Source: Moorella thermoacetica (GTDB lineage: Bacteria; Bacillota; DSM-521; Neomoorellales; Neomoorellaceae). Taken from it: DNA of 64,000 bases. The stretch is taken from positions 212,001-276,000 of the forward strand of contig NZ_CP012369.1 of assembly GCF_001267405.1 (NCBI RefSeq). The letters are read 5' to 3'. This document shows, one piece after another, positions 1-7,284 of the stretch (the stretch's first letter is position 1; every line of letters begins with the position of its first letter). The notes below the pieces were generated by a model. It saw nothing but the letters and a program-made list of their open reading frames with translations. It was not told the DNA's origin and searched no databases. The position numbers and the translations under genes were made by a program.

Positions 1-324
1 CTGATGGGCCTGATGGGCCGGTTGCAGTTTTTGATCGGCATGCGTCTCCACGCCCTGATCCTGGCTTCTTTGATGGGGGTTCCTTTCCTGGCCCTGCCCT
101 ATGACCCCAAAGTGACGGCCCTGGCCAGGATGATGGAGCAGCCGGTCGCCGGCTTTCTGGCGAGTGTCAGTTATACCGGCCTGGAAGCAGCCGTCAAACA
201 GGCCCTGGCCGAACGTGAGGAAAACGCCCGGCGGGTACAGGCCGCGGTGGCCGAACTGCGGCCTCTGGCCCTGGACACCGCCCGGCTGGTAATAGAGTAT
301 TTGCGGAAAGGAGCAAGGGGCTGA
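1..324 (+). CDS. csaB: CsaB-type polysaccharide pyruvyl transferase, 3' end only
   Basis: This is the C-terminal ~107 residues of a protein whose start lies left of the window; the frame is open from base 1. The stretch with FLIGMRLHALI followed by a short hydrophobic loop and a helical tail is what the end of CsaB/WcaK-type pyruvyl transferases looks like. CsaB adds ketal-pyruvate to the secondary cell-wall polymer, the ligand recognised by SLH domains. It is followed after 16 bases by murJ, so the two are probably co-transcribed. An SLH-domain protein is encoded at 33.5-34.5 kb in this same window, which fits the role. The identification rests on a fragment, so it is likely but not certain. 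Confidence 0.75.
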   Translation: MMGLMGRLQFLIGMRLHALILASLMGVPFLALPYDPKVTALARMMEQPVAGFLASVSYTGLEAAVKQALAEREENARRVQAAVAELRPLALDTARLVIEYLRKGARG

Positions 325-340
325 TTACCGGCCCTGACCT

Positions 341-1942
341 ATGGCAGTCGCGAATGATGGCAAGCCAGCCCGGGGTCCTGAGGGCACGCCGGTAGCCCGG
401 ATGGCCCGGGCGGCGAGTGTTGTATTGGTATTGAACCTTTTGAGCCGGGTGCTGGGCTTTGTCCGGGATGCCAGTATTGCCGCCCGCTTCGGCGCCGGGC
501 CGGCCACCGATGCTTACCTGGTGGCCTACACCATCCCCTTTTTCCTGCAAACCATCCTGGGGATGGCCTTTGTGACGGTGATGGTGCCGGTGGTCACTAC
601 TTACCTGGTGCGGGGCGACCGCGACCAGGGGTGGGCGGTAGCCAGCGCCGTGGGCAACTGGACGGCCCTGATCCTGGGATTGCTGACCATTGTGGGCCTT
701 GGGGTGGCGCCCTGGCTGGTCCGGCTCATGGCGCCGGGTTTTCCGGCGCCGGTCTTCGATCTGGCTGTCAAGCTGACCCGGATTATGTTCCTCTCCCTGG
801 CCTTTATGGGTACAGGCATGCTGGTCAGCGGTATTTTAAACGCCGGTTATATCTTTACTTCCCCGGCCCTGGCGCCGGCAGTGAGCAACCTGGTGATTAT
901 TGCCACGGTGATCTTTGCCGGGTCAGCCTTTGGTATCACCGGACTGGCGGTGGGTACTGTCCTGAGCTTCGTGGCTTACCTGTTAATCCAGCTTCCCGAC
1001 CTGCCGCGCCTGCAGTTCCACTACACCTGCAGCCTCATGGCAGGTCACCCGGCAGTGCGGAGAATCGGCCGGCACCTCCTGCCGGTATGTTTCAGTTTGG
1101 CGGTAGTCCAGCTCTACCTGGCGACGAACCGCTTTTTTGCTTCCCAGCTGGAGCCCGGGAGTATTACCGCCCTGGACTTTGCCAACCGCCTGGTGAACCT
1201 GCCCCTGGGGGTCTTTGTCGCCAGCGTGACCACCGCCATCTTTCCCTCCCTGGCCGAGCAGGCGGCCCTTAATGACCGCCGGGAAATGGCCCACCTGACG
1301 GACCGCGGCCTGGGGCTGGTGGCTCTGACTATTTTGCCGGCGGCGGTCGGGATGATTGTCCTGCGGGTGCCCCTGGTGCAATTGGTCTTCCAGCGCGGGG
1401 CCTTCGATCCCCGGGCTACGGCCATGACGGCTGTGGCGGTACTCTTTTATTCTGTTGGCCTCCTGGCTCAGGCCATGCATCCCATCCTTACCCGGGCCTT
1501 TTACGCCCTCCAGGATGTGGTTGTCCCGGTGGTTACAGGTATTATTTCCGTTGGCCTGAACATCCTCCTTAGCTATTTCCTGGCCCCGCGCCTGGGGCAC
1601 GGCGGCCTGGCCCTGGCCAATTCCCTGGCGGCCAGCATCTACGCCCTGATGCTTTACCTGGCCCTCTACCGGCGCCTGCCGGAGTTAAAAGTAACCTTGC
1701 TCTTAAGTACCATGTTGCGGATTTTCCTGGCGGCCATGGGCATGGGACTCCTGGTCTGGCTGGCCGGAAGAGGCCTGCATGTTTTCACCTGGTCGCGGCC
1801 CCTCCTGGGGCTCCTCGTGCGGATGACGTTGTTAATGGGGGGCGGGGGCCTGGCTTTCTGGGTTCTGGCCCGGTGGCTGAAGGTAGAGGAAGTGACCTTC
1901 ATCACCGCCATGATCCGGCGGCGCCTGGAGCGAGTTTTCTAA
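341..1942 (+). CDS. murJ: MurJ/MviN lipid II flippase
   Basis: The 533-residue protein is almost entirely hydrophobic, with about 13-14 predicted membrane segments. Its N-terminal signature (LLSRVLGFVRDASIAARFG, then GPATDAYLVAYTIP) is typical of the MviN/MurJ family of the MOP exporter superfamily. MurJ moves lipid II across the cytoplasmic membrane for peptidoglycan synthesis. Length matches the family. The ATG at 341 has no good ribosome binding site, and an in-frame ATG at 401 (just before the conserved ARAAS segment) is an alternative start. The neighbours csaB, fabZ and a TagO/WecA homologue place it in an envelope-synthesis cluster. Confidence 0.93.
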   Translation: MAVANDGKPARGPEGTPVARMARAASVVLVLNLLSRVLGFVRDASIAARFGAGPATDAYLVAYTIPFFLQTILGMAFVTVMVPVVTTYLVRGDRDQGWAVASAVGNWTALILGLLTIVGLGVAPWLVRLMAPGFPAPVFDLAVKLTRIMFLSLAFMGTGMLVSGILNAGYIFTSPALAPAVSNLVIIATVIFAGSAFGITGLAVGTVLSFVAYLLIQLPDLPRLQFHYTCSLMAGHPAVRRIGRHLLPVCFSLAVVQLYLATNRFFASQLEPGSITALDFANRLVNLPLGVFVASVTTAIFPSLAEQAALNDRREMAHLTDRGLGLVALTILPAAVGMIVLRVPLVQLVFQRGAFDPRATAMTAVAVLFYSVGLLAQAMHPILTRAFYALQDVVVPVVTGIISVGLNILLSYFLAPRLGHGGLALANSLAASIYALMLYLALYRRLPELKVTLLLSTMLRIFLAAMGMGLLVWLAGRGLHVFTWSRPLLGLLVRMTLLMGGGGLAFWVLARWLKVEEVTFITAMIRRRLERVF

Positions 1943-2024
1943 TGCCGGCAGGAATAAGGGGATAAGTGGCGAATATATTTATTACTATTGTCCAAGAACC
2001 ATATGTATAAAGTGAAGTGACAAC

Positions 2025-2456
2025 GTGGACTGGAATGCTATCCAGGGGATTTTACCCCATCGCTACCCCTTCCTGCTGGTCGACAGGGTCCTGGAGGTAG
2101 AGGCGGGCCGGCGGGCAGTGGGCCAGAAAAACGTGAGCGGTAACGAATGGTATTTCAGCGGTCATTTTCCCGGCCAACCGGTAATGCCCGGGGTACTGAT
2201 AATGGAAGCCCTGGCTCAAGTCGGGGCGGTGGCTCTCCTGAGCCTGCCGGAATTTCAGGGCCGGCTGGCCCTTTTCGGCGGTATGGACCGGGTCCGCTTC
2301 CGCCGCCAGGTAGTCCCGGGGGATGTCTTGCGCCTGGAGACGGAGATTATCAAGCTCAAGGGCCGGGTCGGTAAGGGCTACGGCCGGGCCTTCGTCGGCG
2401 AAGAGCTGGCCGCCGAGGGCGAGCTTCTCTTTGCCGTGGGCGAAAAGATCGAGTAA
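2025..2456 (+). CDS. fabZ: 3-hydroxyacyl-ACP dehydratase FabZ
   Basis: The 143-residue hot-dog-fold enzyme dehydrates beta-hydroxyacyl-ACP to trans-2-enoyl-ACP in type II fatty acid synthesis. The opening [13 protein letters not shown] and the [20 protein letters not shown] block are diagnostic; the catalytic pair is His47 in GHFPG and Glu61 in MEALAQ. Length is normal for FabZ. The start is GTG with a poor Shine-Dalgarno sequence. It stands apart from the usual fab cluster, between murJ and a polyprenyl-phosphate sugar transferase, in an envelope gene set. The 82-base gap before it is AT-rich and may hold a promoter, but no clear -35/-10 pair is visible. Confidence 0.95.
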   Translation: MDWNAIQGILPHRYPFLLVDRVLEVEAGRRAVGQKNVSGNEWYFSGHFPGQPVMPGVLIMEALAQVGAVALLSLPEFQGRLALFGGMDRVRFRRQVVPGDVLRLETEIIKLKGRVGKGYGRAFVGEELAAEGELLFAVGEKIE

Positions 2457-2471
2457 GAGGAGGAACCGCAG

Positions 2472-3521
2472 GTGGATATCCTGGCCTTGGCACTAGCCGG
2501 GATAGTCAGTTTCTTACTGACACCTTTGCTTTGCCGGATAGCACCCCGCCTGGGGGCTGTAGATAAACCCAACGCCCGCAAGATTCATCATACCCTTATG
2601 CCCCGCCTGGGAGGGGTGGCCATTTATGCGGGGTTTATGCTGGCTTACTGGCTGGGAGGGTATCGCCATCAGGAATACCTGGGGCTCTTCCTTGCCGGGA
2701 CCTTTATCATGCTTGTGGGTATAATTGATGATATCCGCTCCTTGAGCCCCCGGCTGAAGCTCCTGGGGCAGATCATAGCGGCCGTCATCCTGGTGGCCTT
2801 CAGTGTCCGGGTGGATTTCCTGACCAACCCCTTCGATGGCCTTTTTATCCTGGGGAAACTGGCTATCCCGGTTACTATTTTCTGGCTGGTAGGCGTTACC
2901 AACGCCTTGAACCTTGTCGACGGACTGGACGGGCTGGCAGCAGGAACCTCTTTGATAGCGGCCGTAACCATCGCCGTTGTCGCCTGGTTCAACGGCGAGC
3001 TGGTAGTAGCTTTTCTCTCCCTGGCTCTGGCGGCAGCAGTCCTGGGTTTCCTGCCCTTCAACTTTCACCCGGCGCGGATTTTTATGGGCGATAGCGGGTC
3101 CATGTTCCTGGGCTTTAACCTGGCGGCCCTGGCTACCATCGGCCTGACCAAGAGCGCTACGGTAATATCCCTCTTTATCCCGGTGGTAATCCTTGGACTG
3201 CCAATTCTGGACACCATGTTTGCCATTGTCCGTCGCTTCCTCAATCACCGGCCCATCTTTGCCCCGGATAAGGGGCACCTGCACCACCGCTTGCTGGCCC
3301 AGGGTTTGAGCCAGCGCCAGGCAGTAGGGGTTATTTACCTCGTTGATGCCTGCCTGGGTGGCAGCGCCATCCTCCTTAGCCGGGTGGCTACGGACCAGGG
3401 GGTGCTGATCCTGATCGGGCTGGCGGTAATTATCCTGGTGGGTTGCGATAAATTGGGGATTATTGGCAGGGGCGGCCTGGCCAGGGCTAAAACCCGGCAT
3501 AATACCCTGCACATGTTCTAG
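2472..3521 (+). CDS. Undecaprenyl-phosphate sugar-1-phosphate transferase (TagO/WecA/MraY family)
   Basis: The 349-residue polytopic membrane protein (about 10-11 segments) belongs to glycosyltransferase family 4. Visible motifs are PRLGGVAIY, the Mg-binding IDDIRSL near residue 87, NALNLVDGLDGLAAG, the FMGDSGSMFLGF motif and DKGHLHHRLL near the C-terminal third. The HLHHRLL motif is the carbohydrate-recognition loop of the TagO/WecA branch, which uses UDP-GlcNAc, and argues against MraY. The enzyme would start synthesis of teichoic acid or secondary cell-wall polymer by loading GlcNAc-1-P on undecaprenyl phosphate. It starts with GTG behind GAGGAGGAACC and follows fabZ by 15 bases, so is likely in the same operon. 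Confidence 0.9.
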   Translation: MDILALALAGIVSFLLTPLLCRIAPRLGAVDKPNARKIHHTLMPRLGGVAIYAGFMLAYWLGGYRHQEYLGLFLAGTFIMLVGIIDDIRSLSPRLKLLGQIIAAVILVAFSVRVDFLTNPFDGLFILGKLAIPVTIFWLVGVTNALNLVDGLDGLAAGTSLIAAVTIAVVAWFNGELVVAFLSLALAAAVLGFLPFNFHPARIFMGDSGSMFLGFNLAALATIGLTKSATVISLFIPVVILGLPILDTMFAIVRRFLNHRPIFAPDKGHLHHRLLAQGLSQRQAVGVIYLVDACLGGSAILLSRVATDQGVLILIGLAVIILVGCDKLGIIGRGGLARAKTRHNTLHMF

Positions 3522-3526
3522 GGGAG

Positions 3527-3769
3527 GTGGTAGCCCTGGATGGCCGTAATTATCTTCTGCTAGCCCTTTTACTTTTAACCCTGGGGCTTGGGCTGGCTGG
3601 TGGCGCCCGGGCGGGAGCGGCCGCTGCCGGCTCCCAGGAGGACCCGGTGGTCACCCGCAGTTATGTCCAGGAAGCGGTAGATAACCGCCTTGAACCCCTC
3701 CGGCAACAGCTTGATGCAGCCAGCAAGCGCCTGGCAGCCCTCCAGCAGCGCCTGGATAGTTTGAAATAG
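3527..3769 (+). CDS. Small exported protein with signal peptide and coiled coil
   Basis: I do not recognise a named family. The N-terminal half is a signal peptide (LLLALLLLTLGLGLAGGARAGAAAAG) and the rest is a charged helical stretch with heptad-like spacing (VDNRLEPLRQQLDAASKRLAALQQRLDSL), so a short secreted coiled-coil protein is likely. The GTG at 3527 overlaps the GGGGAGGTGG ribosome binding site. An in-frame CTG at 3536, six bases after that site, is better spaced and may be the true start. The gene follows the TagO-type gene by 5 bases and is closed by a hairpin terminator at 3791-3823. Confidence 0.6.
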   Translation: MVALDGRNYLLLALLLLTLGLGLAGGARAGAAAAGSQEDPVVTRSYVQEAVDNRLEPLRQQLDAASKRLAALQQRLDSLK

Positions 3770-3790
3770 GGATTTCCTGGTGCAGATGTG

Positions 3791-3823
3791 AAGGATCGTA
3801 GTCATTGACTGCGGTCCTTTTTG
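3791..3823 (+). terminator. Rho-independent terminator closing the csaB-murJ-fabZ group
   Basis: A long hairpin AAGGATCGTAGTCA / TGACTGCGGTCCTT (two G-U pairs) is followed by TTTTTGC. It lies 22 bases after the small coiled-coil gene. Confidence 0.75.
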
Positions 3824-3886
3824 CATTTATGGCACGCCTGGGGAAATAATACGGAATGAAAATCTCCAGGAACGGGGGGCAAAAGG

Positions 3887-3982
3887 TTGCGCGACCTGAT
3901 TATTGAGGGCCTTTTAATCCTGGCCTTTATCGTGGCCGGTACCGGCCTGCTCTTTTACCTTCATAAACGCGAGTTGTTGTAA
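3887..3982 (+). CDS. Possible 31-residue single-pass membrane peptide
   Basis: From a TTG at 3887 the frame reads MRDLIIEGLLILAFIVAGTGLLFYLHKRELL and stops at TAA. That is one clean transmembrane helix with a positively charged end. A purine-rich GGGGGGC stretch about ten bases upstream could serve as ribosome binding site. The gene is too short to assign to a family. The upstream ATG at 3856 is out of frame. It sits between a terminator and the structured intergenic element. Confidence 0.4.
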   Translation: MRDLIIEGLLILAFIVAGTGLLFYLHKRELL

Positions 3983-4037
3983 AGACCTTTCCGGAGGAGC
4001 CCCTCATGGGGGGGCTGCCGCCCCCCCTCAACAAACC

Positions 4038-4357
4038 ATAAAAATGTGGGTTCAGGTAAGGGCTGGCGGGTACAGGCGGAGGGCGACTTGGTTCGAGGCG
4101 TCAGCAAACTCAGCGAAGCCGAAGCGAGGCGGCGGTGAACGGGATGGGGATCGCAAAGTGGCTTCAGGAACGAGAAGTACCACGCCACGTTATGAATGAT
4201 CAAAGAGATAAAGCCGAGCCACCCCCGACGCCGAGCAAGGCTGAGCGCCAAGTTTGCTCGCTGAGAACCACCGGAGCCCGTAGCTGTACCCGCCAGCCTG
4301 TAGTAAAGCGCCTGCCAATAGTAACCATTTTTGGCAGAAGTCTATTTTGAAGGAGGT
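4038..4357 (+). repeat. Structured intergenic element, copy A (unassigned RNA-like family)
   Basis: This non-coding stretch matches 16078-16396 over most of its length and shares end motifs with other sites. The left motif (TAAAAATGTGGGTTCAGGTA) is followed by a 15-base arm GGCTGGCGGGTACAG (4061-4075), whose exact reverse complement CTGTACCCGCCAGCC lies at 4284-4298. Inside are a second long-range pairing (AGCAAACT with AGTTTGCT) and a local hairpin GTGGCTTC...GAAGTACCAC. The right motif TTTTTGGCAGAAGTCTATT runs into the AAGGAGGT ribosome binding site of the DUF421 gene. Upstream, at 4000-4012, a CCCCTCATGGGGG hairpin is shared with the site at 52595. The nature (ncRNA, leader or miniature mobile element) is not known to me. 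Confidence 0.75.
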
Positions 4358-4365
4358 ACATCAGC

Positions 4366-4962
4366 GTGAAATTCGTGGAGGTTTTTCTGCAAACCCTGCT
4401 GGCCTTCTTTGCCATCCTGATCTATACTCGGATCCTGGGCAAGCAGCAGATAGGCCAGTTAACTTTTTTCGAGTATATCAACGGCATTACCTTCGGCAGC
4501 ATCGCCGCCGTCCTGGCCACCGATACAGCCCCCAACCAGACCTGGATGCACTTCCTGGGTTTGACCCTCTTTGCCTTTTTTACCTGGTTGGCCGGGTATG
4601 CGGTCCTGGTGAGCAGGCCGGCCCGGAAATTGATCTCCGGTGAGCCTACAGTGGTCGTCCATAACGGTAAAATATTGGAAGAAAACATGAAGAAAATGCG
4701 TTATAATTTTGATGAGCTGGCCATGCAGCTGCGGCAAAAAAATGTCTTTGATATTGCCGATGTTGAATATGCTATTATGGAGCCTGACGGGGACTTAAGC
4801 GTGCTCCTCAAGTCCCAGAAGCGACCCCTGACACCTTCTGACCTTAAGCTATCGACCAAATACGAAGGGGTACCCACTGAGCTCATTGAAGACGGGGAGA
4901 TCCTCTTCCAGAATCTCCGGCAGAATCACCTGGACGAGAAGTGGCTCATCCAGCAACTCTAG
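4366..4962 (+). CDS. DUF421 (YetF-like) membrane protein, truncated by in-frame TAG
   Basis: The 198-residue product has three N-terminal membrane segments (VFLQTLLAFFAILIYTRILG; ITFGSIAAVLAT; FLGLTLFAFFTWLAGYAVLV), then the soluble domain typical of YetF-type proteins (GEPTVVVHNGKILEENMKKMRYNFDELAMQLRQKNVFDIADVEYAIMEPDG). The function of this family is poorly defined; some members act in spore or membrane physiology. The reading frame ends at a TAG after LIQQL, but the same frame continues for 54 more codons that look like the missing C-terminal part (see the next entry). The GTG at 4366 follows the GAAGGAGGT of the upstream structured element. Confidence 0.8.
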   Translation: MKFVEVFLQTLLAFFAILIYTRILGKQQIGQLTFFEYINGITFGSIAAVLATDTAPNQTWMHFLGLTLFAFFTWLAGYAVLVSRPARKLISGEPTVVVHNGKILEENMKKMRYNFDELAMQLRQKNVFDIADVEYAIMEPDGDLSVLLKSQKRPLTPSDLKLSTKYEGVPTELIEDGEILFQNLRQNHLDEKWLIQQL

Positions 4963-5127
4963 GCCCAGGGGATACAGGATATCAGCCAGGTTGACTATGC
5001 CGTTCTCCGGAGTAACGGCACCCTTTATGTCAATACCAAGGAGGACGATATTATCAACCCGGTGGATATCACCGACGCCCCGGAAAGCCCGGTGAAAACA
5101 GAGAAGGAAGAGCAGGATCGCCCCTGA
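4963..5127 (+). pseudogene. Displaced C-terminal part of the DUF421 gene, beyond the TAG
   Basis: Directly after the TAG at 4960-4962, the same frame reads AQGIQDISQVDYAVLRSNGTLYVNTKEDD and ends at a TGA at 5125-5127. YetF-type proteins normally end with exactly such a segment (a second 'VxYAxLxxxGxLYV' unit that mirrors VEYAIMEPDGDLSV in the first part). A single base change, for example AAG or CAG to TAG, explains the break. It could be a real nonsense mutation or a sequence error. Confidence 0.65.
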
Positions 5128-5150
5128 CTAAAAGGAGGTACAGAGCTCTT

Positions 5151-6566
5151 ATGGCTATTAAATTTGGGACCGACGGCTGGCGCGCCGTCATTGCCGACGA
5201 GTTCACCTTCGCCAATGTGCGCTTGGTCACCCAGGCCACGGCCAATTACCTGCTCCGGGAGGCCGGCAGCGGGAAGATCATTATCGGTTACGATAACCGT
5301 TTCCTGGCCCCGGAGTTTGCCCGGGCTGTGGCCGAGGTCCTGACTGCCAGCGGTTTTACCGTCTACCTGCCGTCCCGGGCGGTGCCCACACCGGTAACGG
5401 CCTGGGCCATTAAGCATTACCAGGCCATGGGTGCGTTAATGCTTACCGCCAGTCATAATCCTCCGGAATACTGCGGCTTGAAGTTTATCCCCGAATATGC
5501 CGGGCCAGCGGTGCCTGCCATTACCTCCGCCATTGAAAAAGAAATTGCTGCCGTCATAAATGGGGGAGAAGTGAAGACCCTTAACCTGGATGAAGCCCGG
5601 GGCCGGGGCCTGGTCCGGGAATTGGAACCGGAGGCCGATTACCGGGAGTACCTGCACGGGCTCATTGACGTTGAGGCCCTCCGGAAGGCCGGTTTGAAGG
5701 TCGTAGTCGACCCCCTCTATGGAGCTGGTATAGGCTACCTGGAGGATTTCCTGCGAGGGGCCGGCTGCCAGGTGCAGGCCATACATAATTACCGGGATCC
5801 CCTGTTTGGTGGCGACTTACCGGATCCCAGCGCCCGGGGCCTGGAGGAACTCAGCCGGCGGGTCCGGGAGACAGGTGCCCATCTGGGGCTGGCCCTGGAT
5901 GGCGATGCCGACCGCTTCGGGGTAGTAGACGGGGACGGTACCTACCTGACGGCCAACCAGGTCCTCTACCTGGTCCTGGCCCATTTAATCATGGACCGCC
6001 ATTACCGTGGTCCGGTAGCCAGGACGGTAGCCACCACCCATAACCTGGACCGCCTGGCCAGGGCCCACGACCTGGAGATAATTGAAACCCCGGTCGGCTT
6101 CAAGTATATAGGAGAGGCCCTGCGGGAAAAGGGCTGTATCCTGGGGGGAGAAGAGAGCGGGGGCTTAAGCATCCGGGGGCATATTCCGGAGAAGGACGGC
6201 ATCCTGGCGACGGCCCTGGTGGCTGAACTGCGGGCGGTCCGGGGCCGGAGCCTGGGGGAGATTTTGGCGGATTTGCATTCCAGTTATGGCCATCTGGTCA
6301 ACCAGCGCCTGGATATCAAGGTAGACCCGGCTACTAAAGAAAGGGTGCTGCAGGAATTACCGGATTTTGCCCCCGCCAAGGTAGCGGGCATACCGGTAAC
6401 CGGGCGTTTGACGGTAGACGGGGTAAAATTGACCCTGGCCGACGGCAGCTGGGTTTTACTTAGACCTTCCGGTACGGAACCCCTCCTGCGTTTATATGCG
6501 GAGGCGCCCGACGCCGGGCGTCTCCGCCTGTTGCAAAAAGAAATAACCACTGCCCTCAGGATTTAA
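5151..6566 (+). CDS. Phosphoglucomutase/phosphomannomutase family protein
   Basis: The 471-residue enzyme belongs to the alpha-D-phosphohexomutase superfamily, which interconverts hexose 1- and 6-phosphates. It shows the four-domain layout: N-terminal KFGTDGWRAVIADEFT, the phosphoserine loop TASHNPPEYCG near residue 100, the metal-binding DGDADRFG near residue 250, the sugar-binding GGEESGGLS, and the C-terminal phosphate-binding RPSGTEPLLRLY. Substrate preference (glucose, mannose or glucosamine) cannot be told from this. The ATG follows AAAGGAGGT. Its 3' end overlaps by 11 bases with the convergent zinc-ribbon gene. Confidence 0.92.
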   Translation: MAIKFGTDGWRAVIADEFTFANVRLVTQATANYLLREAGSGKIIIGYDNRFLAPEFARAVAEVLTASGFTVYLPSRAVPTPVTAWAIKHYQAMGALMLTASHNPPEYCGLKFIPEYAGPAVPAITSAIEKEIAAVINGGEVKTLNLDEARGRGLVRELEPEADYREYLHGLIDVEALRKAGLKVVVDPLYGAGIGYLEDFLRGAGCQVQAIHNYRDPLFGGDLPDPSARGLEELSRRVRETGAHLGLALDGDADRFGVVDGDGTYLTANQVLYLVLAHLIMDRHYRGPVARTVATTHNLDRLARAHDLEIIETPVGFKYIGEALREKGCILGGEESGGLSIRGHIPEKDGILATALVAELRAVRGRSLGEILADLHSSYGHLVNQRLDIKVDPATKERVLQELPDFAPAKVAGIPVTGRLTVDGVKLTLADGSWVLLRPSGTEPLLRLYAEAPDAGRLRLLQKEITTALRI

Positions 6567-6720
6567 AGTAGCGGGCGTATTCTTCGGCCGAGAGTTCCCG
6601 GTAACAGTTGGGGCACAGGGACCCCATACCGGGAACCTCGACGGCGTCTTCCAGGCTAAGGCGCTCCATCAGGCTCAGGGAAGCACCGCAGCGCAGGCAG
6701 GCATCGCCGGTTGCAACCAT
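6556..6720 (-). CDS. Small zinc-ribbon protein (54 aa)
   Basis: The peptide MVATGDACLRCGASLSLMERLSLEDAVEVPGMGSLCPNCYRELSAEEYARYFKS carries two CxxC knuckles (CLRC and CPNC), so it probably binds one zinc ion. The ATG at 6720 is chosen because AAGGAGGTGG lies six bases upstream on the minus strand; a longer frame from 6741 lacks a site. It converges with the phosphohexomutase gene and overlaps its last 11 bases. No function can be assigned. Confidence 0.65.
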   Translation of the reverse strand: MVATGDACLRCGASLSLMERLSLEDAVEVPGMGSLCPNCYRELSAEEYARYFKS

Positions 6721-6788
6721 TTTTGGCCACCTCCTTCGCACCCTATTTGGTCGCCAGGCATAGGATGGAGCAGGGGGGTGAAGAGATT

Positions 6789-7220
6789 ATGGGCTACCAG
6801 GCACCTGTAACCCTGCTGGCATCTGTCGTTTCCCTGGCGCTGGCCTACGGCTGGCTCTGGCGGCGTTATCAAGCCTGGGGGTTAAATTATTACCGCCTGG
6901 TTATTTTAGTACGTAACCAGGGAGAATACCTGGAAGGGCTCTTGCGCCAGTTTTTTAGCTGGCGCTACTGGCATGGTTTACCTCTGGAGCTGTGGGTGGT
7001 TGTCGAAGCACCCTGTGAAGCAACCCTAGCTATCTTGCACCATTTCCTCTATCCCTATCCCTGTTGCCGGGTACTTTGTATAGCCCGGGACTCACCGGTA
7101 ACAGGTGCGGTTCCGGCCTTGACCGCCGGGGACGGTGAAGTCCTGGACCTGCGGGAAGAAACAAACTTTTTCCGCGCCGGGGCCAAATTATACCAGGTTT
7201 ATTCAAAAATGCTAACTTGA
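6789..7220 (+). CDS. Hypothetical membrane-anchored protein
   Basis: The product has 143 residues when started at the ATG at 6789, which follows GGGGGGTGAAGAG. One membrane segment lies near the N-terminus (VTLLASVVSLALAYGWLWRR), followed by a cytosolic domain with FYRLVILVRNQGEYLEGLLRQFF-like and ELWVVVEAP segments. That arrangement loosely resembles the first Rossmann strands of a family 2 glycosyltransferase, but no DxD motif is present, so I do not assign a function. The frame is also open upstream to 6711, without a better start. Confidence 0.55.
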   Translation: MGYQAPVTLLASVVSLALAYGWLWRRYQAWGLNYYRLVILVRNQGEYLEGLLRQFFSWRYWHGLPLELWVVVEAPCEATLAILHHFLYPYPCCRVLCIARDSPVTGAVPALTAGDGEVLDLREETNFFRAGAKLYQVYSKMLT

Positions 7221-7284
7221 TAGAAGGAGAAATTATAACTGGTGGCGAATAAAGCATATATTCTTATTTAAGGGGAATTAACCC

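Noticed and set aside
4038-4357. Element copies as T-box leaders, group II intron ends or common riboswitches
   Set aside because: No T-box AGGGTGGNACCGCG sequence, no recognisable domain V/VI, and downstream genes share no pathway. HEARO/omegaRNA could not be excluded without a covariance-model search.
4960-4962. TAG in the DUF421 gene read as pyrrolysine
   Set aside because: No pyl genes in view, and the family has an ordinary residue at this place; a nonsense change or error is simpler.
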